The notes: generated by a model from the sequence alone, not told the origin. A stretch of 64,000 bases of DNA from Rhodothalassium salexigens DSM 2132 (GCF_004341375.1 NZ_SLXO01000004.1:1-64000); one strand, 5' to 3'; shown: positions 17,409-26,110, counted from the first letter of the stretch. Program-made: numbers and translations.

Positions 17409-17840
17409 ATGACCCGCAGCCCAGACCACCGCGACCCGGCCGACCGCCGGACCAAGCCCCGCTCGGACGCCGTGGCGCAATCCCCGTTGGACGCCGAGGC
17501 GGCCTCGCTGGCGGGCGACCCCTTGGCCGCGCTGGCCCGGTCCGCGCCGCCGCCCCCGGCGGTGTCGCCGGCGCTCATGGCGCGGTTGCTGGCGGTGCCC
17601 CACCAGGTCGTCCAGCGGCTGCCCTTGCTGGCCCGGTGGCGCGCGGCGGCGCCCGATCTGGCGCCGCTGCTGCGCCCGCAGCCATTGGCCGCGCAAGGCG
17701 GGGCGCTTGGGCTGGCGCTGGTCTTGGGCGTCGTGTTCGGCCTGCTTCAGGCGCCCGGCGGCGGGGCTGACCTGGTCGACATGTCGGGCTATGTGCTGGG
17801 CCCGGCCGACACGCTCGACGCCGCGGACGTGGCGCCATGA
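17409..17840 (+). CDS. Probable anti-sigma-like single-pass membrane protein
   Basis: A 143-aa protein with a hydrophilic cytoplasmic N-terminus, one membrane span (about residues 95-115, LGLALVLGVVFGLLQ) and a short periplasmic tail. No zinc-type anti-sigma motif (HxxxCxxC) is present. It starts 62 nt after the sigma gene with AGGAGA before the ATG, and its stop overlaps the next gene (ATGA). Function as the anti-sigma factor is inferred from topology and neighbours only; sequence alone does not place it in a family. Confidence 0.6.
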   Translation: MTRSPDHRDPADRRTKPRSDAVAQSPLDAEAASLAGDPLAALARSAPPPPAVSPALMARLLAVPHQVVQRLPLLARWRAAAPDLAPLLRPQPLAAQGGALGLALVLGVVFGLLQAPGGGADLVDMSGYVLGPADTLDAADVAP

Positions 17841-18418
17841 GCCGGCCGGTGCAGATCCTCGCCGGCGTGGCGGTGCTGTCGCTGGCGCTCAACCTGTTCG
17901 GCGCGGGCTATCTGTTGGCCCGGGTCAGCGCGCCGCCGCGTCCGGCGCCGGTCGACCGCTGGGCCGGCCGGACCCCCGGGCCCGATTTCGCGCTCCACGC
18001 CCTGGCGCGCGACCTGCCGCGCGAGGCGCGCGCCGAGCTGCGCACCGGCCTGCGCGACCAGCGCGACGCCCTGCGGCCGATCTTTCATGCCCTGCACGAG
18101 ACCCGCGAGCGGATCGCCGACGAACTGACCGCCGCGCGGGTGGATACCGAGGCGCTGCGGGCGCAATTCGCCGAATTGCGGCGGCTGACCGGGGCGGTGC
18201 AGGAGCCGGCGCAGGATGCCCTGGTGGCGGTCGCGGCGGATCTGCCGCTGGAGGTCCGCCGCCAGTTGGCCGAGCGCATCTTGCGCCACGGCCGCCACGA
18301 CCGCGACCGGCGCTCGGACGGCGACGATCATGACGACCACGATCATGATGACGACCATGACGACGATCGCGCCCGGGACGATGATCGCGACCGGGGCGAC
18401 GAGCGCCGCTGGCGTTAG
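17837..18418 (+). CDS. Periplasmic metal-sensor-like protein with Asp/His tail
   Basis: A 193-aa protein with an N-terminal membrane anchor (residues 7-30), then a helical domain with LPREARAELRTGLRDQRDALRPIF and LTAARVDTEALRAQFAELRRLTGA, the pattern of the CnrX/ZraP/Spy-like heavy-metal-resistance family. The last 43 residues are nearly all Asp, His, Arg and Gly (HDDHDHDDDHDDD), an obvious metal-ligand tail outside the standard family domain. It overlaps the preceding gene by 4 nt and, at its 3' end, overlaps the stop of the convergent aminotransferase gene by 4 nt. Likely job: sense metal or envelope stress and release the sigma factor. The metal is unknown. Confidence 0.75.
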   Translation: MSRPVQILAGVAVLSLALNLFGAGYLLARVSAPPRPAPVDRWAGRTPGPDFALHALARDLPREARAELRTGLRDQRDALRPIFHALHETRERIADELTAARVDTEALRAQFAELRRLTGAVQEPAQDALVAVAADLPLEVRRQLAERILRHGRHDRDRRSDGDDHDDHDHDDDHDDDRARDDDRDRGDERRWR

Positions 18419-19293
18419 CGGGGCGACTGCGGCCGGCCGGTCGCAGCCCTCACATGCGCCCAGTGCGCCGCCTGGATCGCCCGGGTCACCGGGCCGGGCC
18501 GGCCGTCGGCGACGGTCTGGCCGTCGATCGATGTCACCGGCATGACGAAGCTGGTGGTCGAGGTGAAGAACGCCTCGGCCGCCGCTTGTGCTTCGGCGAC
18601 CGTGAACGGCCGCTCGACGAAGCGCACCCCCAGGGGCGCCAGCGCGTCGGCGATCACCGCCCGGGTCACGCCGGGCAACAGGCTTTGCGACAATTGCCGC
18701 GACACCACCTCGCCGCCCTGGGTGACGATCCAGGCGGTGGTCGACGCGCCCTCGGTGACGCCCACCGTGTCGACCATCCACGCCTCTTGCGCGCCGGCCG
18801 CGCTCGCCGCCTGCTTGGCCAGCACATTGCCCAACAATGATACCGACTTGATGTCGCAGCGCCGCCACCGCAGGTCGGGCACGGTGACCACCGCGGCGCC
18901 CTGGGTCTGGCGCGCCGCCACCGCCGCCGGGTCGAAACGTCGCACCGTCATCACCAGCGCCGGCCGCACCGGGCGCTTGGGGAAGGCATGGCCGCGCGGC
19001 GCGACGCCCCGGGTGACCTGTTGATAGAGCAGGGCGTCGGGCAGGCGGTTGAGCGCCACCAGCTTGCGCATCGCCACCTTAAGCGCCGGCTCTCCCAGCG
19101 GCGGGGCGATGTCGAGGGCGGCCAGCGAGCGGCCGAGCCGGGCCAGGTGGCGGTCCTCGTCCAGAAGCCGGCCGCCGAGCGCCAGCGTGACTTCATACAC
19201 GCCATCCGAGAATTGATAGCCCCGATCCTCGATGTGGACCATCGCGTCGCCATGGGGTACGTACTGACCGTTCAGGTAAGCGATTCGGGGCAT
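18415..19293 (-). CDS. dat: D-amino acid aminotransferase-like class IV enzyme
   Basis: Fold-type IV pyridoxal-phosphate enzyme of 292 aa. Seen: RGYQFSDGVYEVTLALGG near the start, the cofactor lysine in RWRRCDIKSVSLLGNVLA, VTEGASTTAWIVTQGG, and FFTSTTSFVMPVTSIDG. These fit D-alanine/D-amino acid aminotransferase better than branched-chain IlvE, which is usually longer. AAGGAA precedes the ATG at 19293. It runs leftward against the sigma module and is divergent from the photolyase operon, sharing a 148-nt intergenic region that holds a promoter-like site for the other direction. Confidence 0.85.
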   Translation of the reverse strand: MPRIAYLNGQYVPHGDAMVHIEDRGYQFSDGVYEVTLALGGRLLDEDRHLARLGRSLAALDIAPPLGEPALKVAMRKLVALNRLPDALLYQQVTRGVAPRGHAFPKRPVRPALVMTVRRFDPAAVAARQTQGAAVVTVPDLRWRRCDIKSVSLLGNVLAKQAASAAGAQEAWMVDTVGVTEGASTTAWIVTQGGEVVSRQLSQSLLPGVTRAVIADALAPLGVRFVERPFTVAEAQAAAEAFFTSTTSFVMPVTSIDGQTVADGRPGPVTRAIQAAHWAHVRAATGRPQSPR

Positions 19294-19353
19294 TGGGGGG
19301 TTCCTTGGAGCGATGACAAACACCAAGGCGGCCGGTCGGCGGCGTGCGCCGTG

Positions 19354-19383
19354 TGATCCCGCCGCCATTCCATTTCGTAATTC
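19354..19383 (+). promoter_or_regulatory. Sigma-E (ECF11)-like promoter of the photolyase operon
   Basis: TGATCC (19354-19359), 18 nt, then TAATTC (19378-19383), 58 nt before the photolyase ATG. As I recall, promoters of the Rhodobacter singlet-oxygen factor RpoE have TGATCC about 18 nt before a TA-starting -10 box, and photolyase and cyclopropane synthase genes are among its targets. The sequence is seen; the sigma factor involved is inferred. Confidence 0.5.
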
Positions 19384-19441
19384 AGCGCAGTATCGCGGGC
19401 GTGACCCGCGCCGTTTCACGCTCGTCGGTCCTTCCTAGCCC

Positions 19442-20878
19442 ATGGCCCAAGCCCCCGTCATCCTTTGGTTTCGCGACGATCTAAGGGTCGGCGATCAGCC
19501 CGCCCTCCTGGCCGCCGCCGCCACCGGCGCGCCGGTCTTGCCGGTGTTCGTCGCCGACGATGCGGCCGCCGGCGATTGGGCGCCCGGCGGCGCGGCGCGC
19601 TGGTGGCTGCACCACAGCCTGGCCACGCTGGACGCCCAACTGCGCCTCTTGGGCGTTGGTCTGCGCGTCTATCGCGGCGATAGCGTGGCGGTATTGACCC
19701 GGCTGGCCGCCGCGACCGGCGCTGGGGCCATCCACACCACGCAAGGCGTCGAGCCCTGGGTGCGCGCGCTGCACGACCGGGTCGCCGCCGTCGATGGGCT
19801 GACCCTGCACACCCATGCGCCCGATTTGCTCTACCCGCCGGGCCGGGTGCTGACCGGCCAGGGCACGCCCTACAAGGTGTTCACGCCGTTCTGGCGGGCG
19901 CTTCAGACGCTCGACCCGCCGGGCTCGGTGCCGGCGACGCCGACGCGGCTCGCCGGGGTCGCGACCCCGCCGGCCGACGACGGCCTGTCGGCGCTGGGCC
20001 TATGCCCCACGGCGCCCGACTGGGCGGCCAAGATGGCGCCCCACTGGACCCCGGGCGAGGCCGGTGCCGAGGCAGCGCTCGACCGCTTTCTCGACCAGCG
20101 CATCGCGGCCTATGAGACCGGCCGCGACCATCCGGGCGTGTCGGCCACCTCGGCGCTGTCGCCGCACTTGGCCCATGGCGAGATCTCGCCGCGCACCGTC
20201 TGGGCGCGCACCCGGGCGCGCTGCCCGGACGAGGTCGCCCGGCCGTTCCTGCGCGAGCTGGCGTGGCGCGACTTCGCCCACCATCTGCTGCACTTCATGC
20301 CCGACCTGCCGGACCTGCCCATGAAGCCCGAGTTCAAGGCGTTCCCGTGGGTCGACGACGATCGGGCGCTGGCCGCTTGGCAGCGGGGCCGCACCGGCTA
20401 TCCGATCGTCGACGCCGGCATGCGCCAGCTATGGCAGACCGGCTGGATGCACAACCGGGTGCGCATGATCGTCGGGTCGTTTCTGGTCAAGCATCTGCGC
20501 CTGCACTGGCGCCTGGGCGAGCGCTGGTTCTGGGACACGCTGGTCGACGCCGACCTGGCCAACAACGCCATGGGCTGGCAGTGGATCGCCGGCTGCGGGC
20601 CCGACGCGGCGCCCTATTTCCGCATCTTCAATCCGGTCACCCAGGGCGAGAAGTTCGACGCGAAGGGCGCGTATGTGCGCCACTATGTGCCCGAGCTGGC
20701 GGCGCTGCCCGACCGGGTCCTGCACCAGCCCTGGACGGCGACGGCGGCGCAGCGCGCGCAGGCCGGCGTGCGTCTGGGCGACACCTACCCCCATCCCATC
20801 GTCGACCACAAGGCCGCCCGGCAGGCAGCGCTTGCCGGATACGAACACGTCAAGGCCGCACAGAGGAACGCCGCATGA
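19442..20878 (+). CDS. phrB: Deoxyribodipyrimidine photolyase, class I
   Basis: DNA repair flavoprotein of 478 aa that splits pyrimidine dimers with light energy. The N-terminal antenna domain begins VILWFRDDLRVGDQPAL. The C-terminal FAD domain shows SALSPHLAHGEISPRTVW, TGYPIVDAGMRQLWQTGWMHNRVRM, and WQWIAGCGPDAAPYFRIFNP with the tryptophans and asparagine typical of CPD photolyases. No Shine-Dalgarno sequence is visible before the ATG at 19442. It is the first gene of a four-gene rightward operon; its stop overlaps the next start (ATGA). The sigma-E-like promoter upstream suggests induction by light and singlet oxygen. Confidence 0.95.
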   Translation: MAQAPVILWFRDDLRVGDQPALLAAAATGAPVLPVFVADDAAAGDWAPGGAARWWLHHSLATLDAQLRLLGVGLRVYRGDSVAVLTRLAAATGAGAIHTTQGVEPWVRALHDRVAAVDGLTLHTHAPDLLYPPGRVLTGQGTPYKVFTPFWRALQTLDPPGSVPATPTRLAGVATPPADDGLSALGLCPTAPDWAAKMAPHWTPGEAGAEAALDRFLDQRIAAYETGRDHPGVSATSALSPHLAHGEISPRTVWARTRARCPDEVARPFLRELAWRDFAHHLLHFMPDLPDLPMKPEFKAFPWVDDDRALAAWQRGRTGYPIVDAGMRQLWQTGWMHNRVRMIVGSFLVKHLRLHWRLGERWFWDTLVDADLANNAMGWQWIAGCGPDAAPYFRIFNPVTQGEKFDAKGAYVRHYVPELAALPDRVLHQPWTATAAQRAQAGVRLGDTYPHPIVDHKAARQAALAGYEHVKAAQRNAA

Positions 20879-22260
20879 GCATGCCTTTCGACCCGCCGTC
20901 CCCGTCACCCGTCGAGCCCGGCCCCAAGCCCCCCATCGGCACCGGGCGCTGCCGCCTGGCGGTGATCGGATCGGGCATTTCGGGGCTCGCCGCGGCCTAT
21001 CTGTTGTCGGGAGAACACGATGTGACGCTGTTCGAGGCCGACGACCGCTTGGGCGGCCATTCCAACACCGTGGACATCGACCTCGGCGGCACGCCGACGC
21101 CGGTGGACACCGGCTTTATCGTCTTCAACCCGCCCAACTATCCCCATCTGACCGCGCTGTTCGACCATCTGGGCGTCGCGACCCACGAAAGCGACATGTC
21201 GTTTGCCGCGTCGATGCGCGACGGGGCGGTGGAGTATTCGTCCAACAGCCTGTTCGCCCAGCGCCGCAACCTGGTGCGCGCGCAGCACTGGCGGATGCTG
21301 GCCGACCTGGTGCGCTTCTACCGCAGCGCCACCCGGCTGCGCCAGCAATGGGACCTGACCGAGTTGTCGCTGGGCGGCCTGTTGGCCAAGCTCGGCTATT
21401 CCGACAGCTTCATCCAGGACCATATGCTGCCCATGGCGGCGGCGATCTGGTCGACGCCGCTTGAAGGCATCCTCGACTTCCCCGCCGACAGCTTCATCCG
21501 CTTCTTCGACAATCACGGCCTGTTCAAGCTGGTCCGGCGCACCCAGTGGCGCACGGTGACCGGCGGCAGCCGGGCCTATGTCTCGCGGCTGAGCGATCGC
21601 ATCGCCGCGCGCCCCGGTGCGTCGCTGTTGACCGCCACGCCCGTGGAGACCGTGGTGCGCCACCCCGCCGGGGTGACCGTCAAGGCGGCCGGCCGGCCGG
21701 CCGCCGAGTTCGACGCGGTGATCATGGCCACCCACGCCGACACCGCCTTGCAGCTGCTCGACCAGCCGTCGCGGAACGAACGCCGGCTTTTGGGCACCTT
21801 CGGCTATGAGCCCAACCGCGCCGTGCTGCACCGCGACCCGGCCTATATGCCGGTCAACCGCCGCGCCTGGGCCAGTTGGAACTATCTGGAGCGCGGCGAG
21901 GGCGCCAACCGCAAGCTGGCGCTGACCTATTGGATGAACAGCCTGCAGGGCCTCGACCCGCGCCACGACGTGTTCGTCACCTTGAACCCGGCCGACCGCC
22001 CCCGCGACACGGTGGCCGAATTCACCTACGACCATCCGATGTATTCGGCCGCAGCACTCAAGGCCCAGGGCCAGTTCGCCAGCCTGCAAGGCGTCGACCG
22101 GGTGTGGTTCTGCGGCGCCCATTTCGGCTACGGCTTCCACGAGGACGGCTTGGAAAGCGCCATCGCCGTGGCGACCGATTTCGGCATCGCCGCGCCGTGG
22201 ATGGCGGCCTTGCCCAAGGAACGCCAGCTGGCCCCCTTGGCCCGGGTGGCGGTGGCATGA
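20875..22260 (+). CDS. FAD/NAD(P)-binding amine-oxidase-like protein
   Basis: Flavoprotein of 461 aa with CRLAVIGSGISGLAAAYLL (FAD-binding, residue 25 on) and FEADDRLGGHSNTVDID. The middle has VDTGFIVFNPPNYPHLTALF, and the end VWFCGAHFGYGFHEDGLESA closes the FAD site. This subfamily is found with DUF1365 and cyclopropane-synthase-like genes in many proteobacteria. In Rhodobacter sphaeroides such clusters take part in modified (methylated, furan) fatty acid chemistry and the singlet-oxygen response, so oxidation of a membrane acyl chain is a reasonable inference. ATGA overlaps join it to both neighbours. Confidence 0.85.
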   Translation: MSMPFDPPSPSPVEPGPKPPIGTGRCRLAVIGSGISGLAAAYLLSGEHDVTLFEADDRLGGHSNTVDIDLGGTPTPVDTGFIVFNPPNYPHLTALFDHLGVATHESDMSFAASMRDGAVEYSSNSLFAQRRNLVRAQHWRMLADLVRFYRSATRLRQQWDLTELSLGGLLAKLGYSDSFIQDHMLPMAAAIWSTPLEGILDFPADSFIRFFDNHGLFKLVRRTQWRTVTGGSRAYVSRLSDRIAARPGASLLTATPVETVVRHPAGVTVKAAGRPAAEFDAVIMATHADTALQLLDQPSRNERRLLGTFGYEPNRAVLHRDPAYMPVNRRAWASWNYLERGEGANRKLALTYWMNSLQGLDPRHDVFVTLNPADRPRDTVAEFTYDHPMYSAAALKAQGQFASLQGVDRVWFCGAHFGYGFHEDGLESAIAVATDFGIAAPWMAALPKERQLAPLARVAVA

Positions 22261-23075
22261 TCGAGCCGGCGCTCTATACCGGCCGGGTCGGCCATATCCG
22301 CTACGGCAAGGCGCGCCACGCCTTCGCCTATCGGGTGGTGTCGCTGTGGCTCGACGTGGATCGGCTCGACGCGCTGAGCCGCCGGCTGCGCCTGTTTTCG
22401 GCCGACCGGCCCAATCTGGTCAGCTTCCGCCAACGCGACCATGGCGACGGCTCGGGCGATCTGGCCGGGTGGGCGCGCGCGCGTCTGGCCGACGCCGGGT
22501 TGGGCCACGCCACCCACGGCCTCGGCATGCTGTGTTTCCCGCGCGTGCTGGGCTATCAGTTCAACCCGATCGCGGTGTTCGTGGGCTATGGTGCCGACGG
22601 CCGGCCGCAGGCGGTGCTCTATCAGGTCAACAACACCTTTGGCGACCGGCACTGCTATGCCGCGCCGCTCGACCCCGACGACCCGGCACCGCGCCACCGC
22701 CACGGCGCCGACAAGGTGTTCCATGTGTCGCCGTTCAACGCCGTCGAGGGTGCCTATCGGTTCCGCCTGGTGGTGCCGGACGCGCGCTATTCGCTGGCGA
22801 TCCGGCTGCGCGTCGATGGCGCCGACCGGTTCGTCGCCACCCATGACGCGGTGCGCGAGCCGCTGACCGATGCGCGCCTGGCGCGCCGGCTGGTCACCCA
22901 TCCGGTGCTGGCGCACAAGGTGATCGGCGGCATCCATTGGGAGGCGCTGCGGCTGTTTCTCAAGGGTGCGACCTACCATCCCCGGCCCCCGGCGCCTCTT
23001 GTTCCGGTGACGCCAAACGTTACTATTCATAAAGGATTGGGAGACGCTCAGGACACCGGCACAAGCCGGGACTGA
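22257..23075 (+). CDS. DUF1365 family protein
   Basis: A 272-aa DUF1365 protein of unknown biochemical role. Family sequence: ALYTGRVGHIRYGKARHAFAYRV at the start, LCFPRVLGYQFNPIAVFVGY, LYQVNNTFGDRHCY, KVFHVSPFNAVEGAYRFRL and LKVIGGIHWEALRLFLKG-like sequence near the end. No membrane span. It is nearly always encoded between an amine-oxidase-like gene and a cyclopropane-synthase-like methyltransferase, as here, which ties it to modification of phospholipid acyl chains. It starts on the preceding stop codon (ATGA). Confidence 0.9.
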   Translation: MIEPALYTGRVGHIRYGKARHAFAYRVVSLWLDVDRLDALSRRLRLFSADRPNLVSFRQRDHGDGSGDLAGWARARLADAGLGHATHGLGMLCFPRVLGYQFNPIAVFVGYGADGRPQAVLYQVNNTFGDRHCYAAPLDPDDPAPRHRHGADKVFHVSPFNAVEGAYRFRLVVPDARYSLAIRLRVDGADRFVATHDAVREPLTDARLARRLVTHPVLAHKVIGGIHWEALRLFLKGATYHPRPPAPLVPVTPNVTIHKGLGDAQDTGTSRD

Positions 23076-23105
23076 GCGCTTTGCGATCGTACGGGCGCGG
23101 GCCGT

Positions 23106-23138
23106 CCCCCTGCCTCGGGCCTTGCCTCGGGCAGGGGG
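23106..23138 (+). other. Intercistronic hairpin before the cyclopropane synthase gene
   Basis: CCCCCTGCC (23106-23114) pairs with GGCAGGGGG (23130-23138), and TGCCTCGGGC occurs twice between and around them. No T-run follows. It may stabilise the upstream mRNA or lower read-through into the last gene. Confidence 0.5.
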
Positions 23139-23174
23139 GGCTGCACGCTCGCCGCCCCGGCAGGGAGAAAGGCG

Positions 23175-24440
23175 ATGTCGGATACCACGCGCCGCGGCGA
23201 AGCGGTGACCCAGGGTGTGCGCGGTTTCAGTGTCGATGGCGGTTGGCTGGGCCGGCTGATGGCGGCCCATGCGCCGGATCGGGTGTTCCGCCTGCTTGAA
23301 AACCGGGTGGCGGTGGGGGCGCTTACGCTGACCCTGCCCGACGGCAGTCGGCGCAGCTTCGGCGACCCGGCCAGCGGCCCGGCGGCCGAGATCATCGTCC
23401 ATTCCTGGCGCACCCTGACCCGCTTTTTGCTCGGTGGCGGCCTGGGCTTCTCGCAGTCCTACATCGACGGCGACTGGGACAGCCCGGCGCCCGAGAAGGT
23501 GATCGAGGTGACGGCGCTCAACCGCCACGCCATGGAAGACAGCGTCGCCGGCAACCGGTTGGTTCGGGCCTGGAACGATCTGCGCAATCTGGTGCGCGCC
23601 AACACCCGCTCGGGCAGCCGGCGCAACATTGCCTACCATTACGACCTGGGCAACGATTTCTATGGCCCGTGGCTCGACGAGACCATGACCTATTCTTCGG
23701 GTCTGTTCGAGGCCGGTCAGACCGACCTGGTCGAGGCGCAACGGGCCAAGTACCGCGCGCTGATGGACCGGATGGACCTGCGCGACGGCCAGCATGTGCT
23801 GGAGATCGGCTGCGGTTGGGGCGGTTTCGCCGAGATCGCGGCCAAGGAACGCGGCGCCCGGGTCACCGGCATCACCCTGTCGCGCGAACAGTATGACTAT
23901 GCCACCCAGCGCATCCACAAGGCCGGCCTGGCCGACCGGGTCCATTTCGAGCTGCGCGACTATCGCGATGTGGACGAGCGTTTCGACCGGGTGGCGTCGA
24001 TCGAGATGTTCGAGGCGGTGGGCGAGCGCTATTGGCCGGCCTATTTCGCCAAGCTGCGCGACGTGCTCAAGCCCGGCGGTCGCGCCGGCTTGCAGATCAT
24101 CACCATCGAGGACGATCTGTTCGACCAGTACCGCCGCGGCGCCGACTTCATCCAGGCGTACATCTTTCCCGGCGGCATGTTGCCGTCGCCGGCCGCCTTG
24201 CGCGACCAGGTGGCGCGCGCGGGGCTGGTGTGGGACGGCGACCGGACGTTCGGGCCTTCTTATGCCGACACGCTCAAGGCGTGGCGCGGCCGCTTCGAGG
24301 CGGCGTTCGACGCCGGCCGCCTGCCCGCCGGCTTCGACGAGCGGTTCCGGCGCCTGTGGACCTATTATCTGTGCTATTGCGAGGGCGGCTTTCGCGGCGG
24401 TTCGATCGACGTGGCGCAGATCGCGCTGGGGCGCCCCTAA
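23175..24440 (+). CDS. cfa: Cyclopropane-fatty-acyl-phospholipid synthase family
   Basis: SAM-dependent methyltransferase of 421 aa that adds a methylene or methyl group to double bonds of membrane acyl chains. Seen: IAYHYDLGNDFYGPWLDETMTYS-type entry (HYDLGNDFY), the SAM loop LEIGCGWGGFAEIA, GITLSREQYDYA, FDRVASIEMFEAVGERYW, and the late FIQAYIFPGGMLPS and WTYYLCYCEGGFR. GGGAGAAAGG precedes the ATG. It ends the photolyase operon. The subfamily could be a true cyclopropane synthase or a UfaM-type methylase; context with the flavoprotein and DUF1365 makes the latter group worth considering. Confidence 0.9.
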   Translation: MSDTTRRGEAVTQGVRGFSVDGGWLGRLMAAHAPDRVFRLLENRVAVGALTLTLPDGSRRSFGDPASGPAAEIIVHSWRTLTRFLLGGGLGFSQSYIDGDWDSPAPEKVIEVTALNRHAMEDSVAGNRLVRAWNDLRNLVRANTRSGSRRNIAYHYDLGNDFYGPWLDETMTYSSGLFEAGQTDLVEAQRAKYRALMDRMDLRDGQHVLEIGCGWGGFAEIAAKERGARVTGITLSREQYDYATQRIHKAGLADRVHFELRDYRDVDERFDRVASIEMFEAVGERYWPAYFAKLRDVLKPGGRAGLQIITIEDDLFDQYRRGADFIQAYIFPGGMLPSPAALRDQVARAGLVWDGDRTFGPSYADTLKAWRGRFEAAFDAGRLPAGFDERFRRLWTYYLCYCEGGFRGGSIDVAQIALGRP

Positions 24441-24530
24441 GCCGCCACGCCGCGTGGTCGGCTCGAAAGCCGCTTGGAAGCCGTTCGGGGCGGCGCGGTG
24501 GTCCGGCCGCTCCGTCCGTTGGCGTCGTGG

Positions 24531-25193
24531 CTATTTCGCCAGCATGGACCGGGCAGCCTCGACCGCCTTGTCGTCCTGGGGTGTTTGCGGCGGGTTTTCG
24601 AGCCCGCGCTGGACGGCGGGGCGCGCGGCGATGCGCTCGACCCAGGCGGTCAGGTTGCGCAGATCGTCGATGGCTACGCCGGCCCAGTGGTGCCAGCGCA
24701 CCCAGGTCCAACTGGCGATGTCGGCGATCGAATAGTCGCCGGCCAGATAGGCGCGGTCGGCCAGCGCGCCGTCGAGCACTTCATAGAGCCGCCGGGTCTC
24801 GCCCTGATAGCGGGCGATGGCGGCGTCGATCTTGGACGGAAAATAGCGCGTGAACACGTGCGCCTGGCCCTGCATGGGGCCGAGCCCGCCCATCTGGAAC
24901 ATCAGCCACTGAATGGCCAGCGACCGCGCGCGGGCGTCGCCGGGCAACAGGCCGCCCGCCTTTTCGGCCAGATAGAGCATGATCGCGCCCGACTCGAAGA
25001 CCGGGAAGTCGCCATTGTCCCGGTCGACGATCACCGGGATGCGGCCATTGGGGTTGAGCTTGAGGAACCAGTCCTGCTTTTGTTCGTTGGCGCCGAGGTC
25101 GATGCTGTGCAGGCGATAGGGCAGGCCCAGTTCTTCGAGCGTGATCGAGACCTTGTGCCCATTGGGCGTGGCGGCGGAATAAAGATCGATCAT
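24531..25193 (-). CDS. Glutathione S-transferase, YfcG/YghU-like
   Basis: Thioredoxin-fold glutathione transferase of 220 aa. The N-terminal domain has [31 protein letters not shown] (cis-Pro) and [12 protein letters not shown] (glutathione-binding Glu-Ser); the C-terminal helical domain has [16 protein letters not shown]. The ATPNGHK pattern is that of the nu-class YfcG/YghU proteins, which reduce disulfide or peroxide bonds with two glutathiones. AGGAG precedes the ATG at 25193. It is a single gene, convergent with the photolyase operon; an oxidative-stress role fits the neighbourhood but is not shown. Confidence 0.9.
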   Translation of the reverse strand: MIDLYSAATPNGHKVSITLEELGLPYRLHSIDLGANEQKQDWFLKLNPNGRIPVIVDRDNGDFPVFESGAIMLYLAEKAGGLLPGDARARSLAIQWLMFQMGGLGPMQGQAHVFTRYFPSKIDAAIARYQGETRRLYEVLDGALADRAYLAGDYSIADIASWTWVRWHHWAGVAIDDLRNLTAWVERIAARPAVQRGLENPPQTPQDDKAVEAARSMLAK

Positions 25194-25387
25194 GGCGGCT
25201 CCTGTTGGGTCGAGGGTCATCCCAACAGGTAGGCGCTCGGCCCCGAAACGAAAGGGGCGGTGGGGCGCCCACCGCCTGGGGGCCGGTCGGACGGTCGGGG
25301 TGTCCGAGCCTCCGGAACTGGGCCTCGGGGCGTGAGGCTGCGCGGCTGGGGCGCGCGCCGGGGCGGCTCAGGGCAACTCAGGGCAAC

Positions 25388-25690
25388 TCAGGGCAGCACG
25401 AAGCCGTCGCGGTCGGTGCGCCAATCGCCGGTGGTCAGAACCTTCGCCGACGTCACCCGAACGCTGTGCAGCGCGCCGTCAAGATTGTCTTCCCAAAAGC
25501 CCAGAAAGCGCTTGAGCACCGGATAGCGGGGAACCAGGTCGAAATCCTGCCAGACGAAGGTTTGCAGGAAGCTCGGGTGATCGGGCAGGCGATAAAGAAT
25601 CTCCGCCGTCGCCAACTGATAGCCGGCCAGCAGCTTGGCTTGACGCTCGCGGTCGATGGCCCGGGTGGTCGGTGTGTCCGGTCTGGTCAT
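25388..25690 (-). CDS. Usg-like family protein
   Basis: A 100-aa protein of the alphaproteobacterial Usg-like family, function unknown. Family sequence: KLLAGYQLATAEILYRLPDHP, LQTFVWQDFDLVPRYPVLKRFL and FWEDNLDGALHSVRV. Soluble, no signal. The ATG at 25690 gives the family start. About 100 nt upstream lies a near-perfect CIRCE operator over a plausible promoter, implying HrcA control and heat-shock induction; that would be new information about this family if confirmed. Confidence 0.85.
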   Translation of the reverse strand: MTRPDTPTTRAIDRERQAKLLAGYQLATAEILYRLPDHPSFLQTFVWQDFDLVPRYPVLKRFLGFWEDNLDGALHSVRVTSAKVLTTGDWRTDRDGFVLP

Positions 25691-26110
25691 GAAGCGGATC
25701 TCCGTATTGACCCCTGGTTTGGTCCCAAAACAGTGACCCAAAAGCGTTAACGGCGCAATAAGATGAGGGCGGAAGGGCGGGTGACGCAATTTTATCACTC
25801 GCCGGGTCTGAGTGCTAACATCGCCGTCTGATCCCGCGCCCCTGTCTGTTGGTGATGCGGTGTGCTCAGATGTGCGGACGGGCCGCCGCCCCCCGGTGAT
25901 CATCCAGCCGTCATGACCGGCGCAGCGAAGCGATTCAACCGCCGCCGCCAGGCGCCGGCCCCTCTCAGGTCGCGATCCGGCCGGCCGGCGCCGGGGGATT
26001 GCCGCGCCGCCATCAGGCGGCCCGCAATGGCGGCGTGACCGGGCAGGCCCGCAGCCGGGTGGCTGGGCCATGGTCTGGCAATCGAGTGAGGCGTGGAGGG
26101 GGGGGTGGGA
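25691..26110. other. Intergenic region between usg-like gene and tRNA-Thr
   Basis: No gene seen. It contains the CIRCE-like operator and the inferred promoter of the usg-like gene; the part from about 25860 to 26110 shows only GC-rich sequence without an obvious signal. Confidence 0.6.
25792..25818 (-). promoter_or_regulatory. CIRCE (HrcA operator) over the usg-like promoter
   Basis: TTATCACTC-N9-GAGTGCTAA on the plus strand; consensus is TTAGCACTC-N9-GAGTGCTAA, so 17 of 18 arm bases match and the 9-nt spacer is exact. Read leftward, TTAGCA in one arm and TAAAAT after the other lie 18 nt apart and could be the -35 and -10 boxes, so HrcA bound here would block RNA polymerase. Confidence 0.7.

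Noticed and set aside
22128-23945. 605-aa minus-strand frame across DUF1365 and cfa
   Set aside because: Covers two clear genes on the other strand and has no ribosome site.
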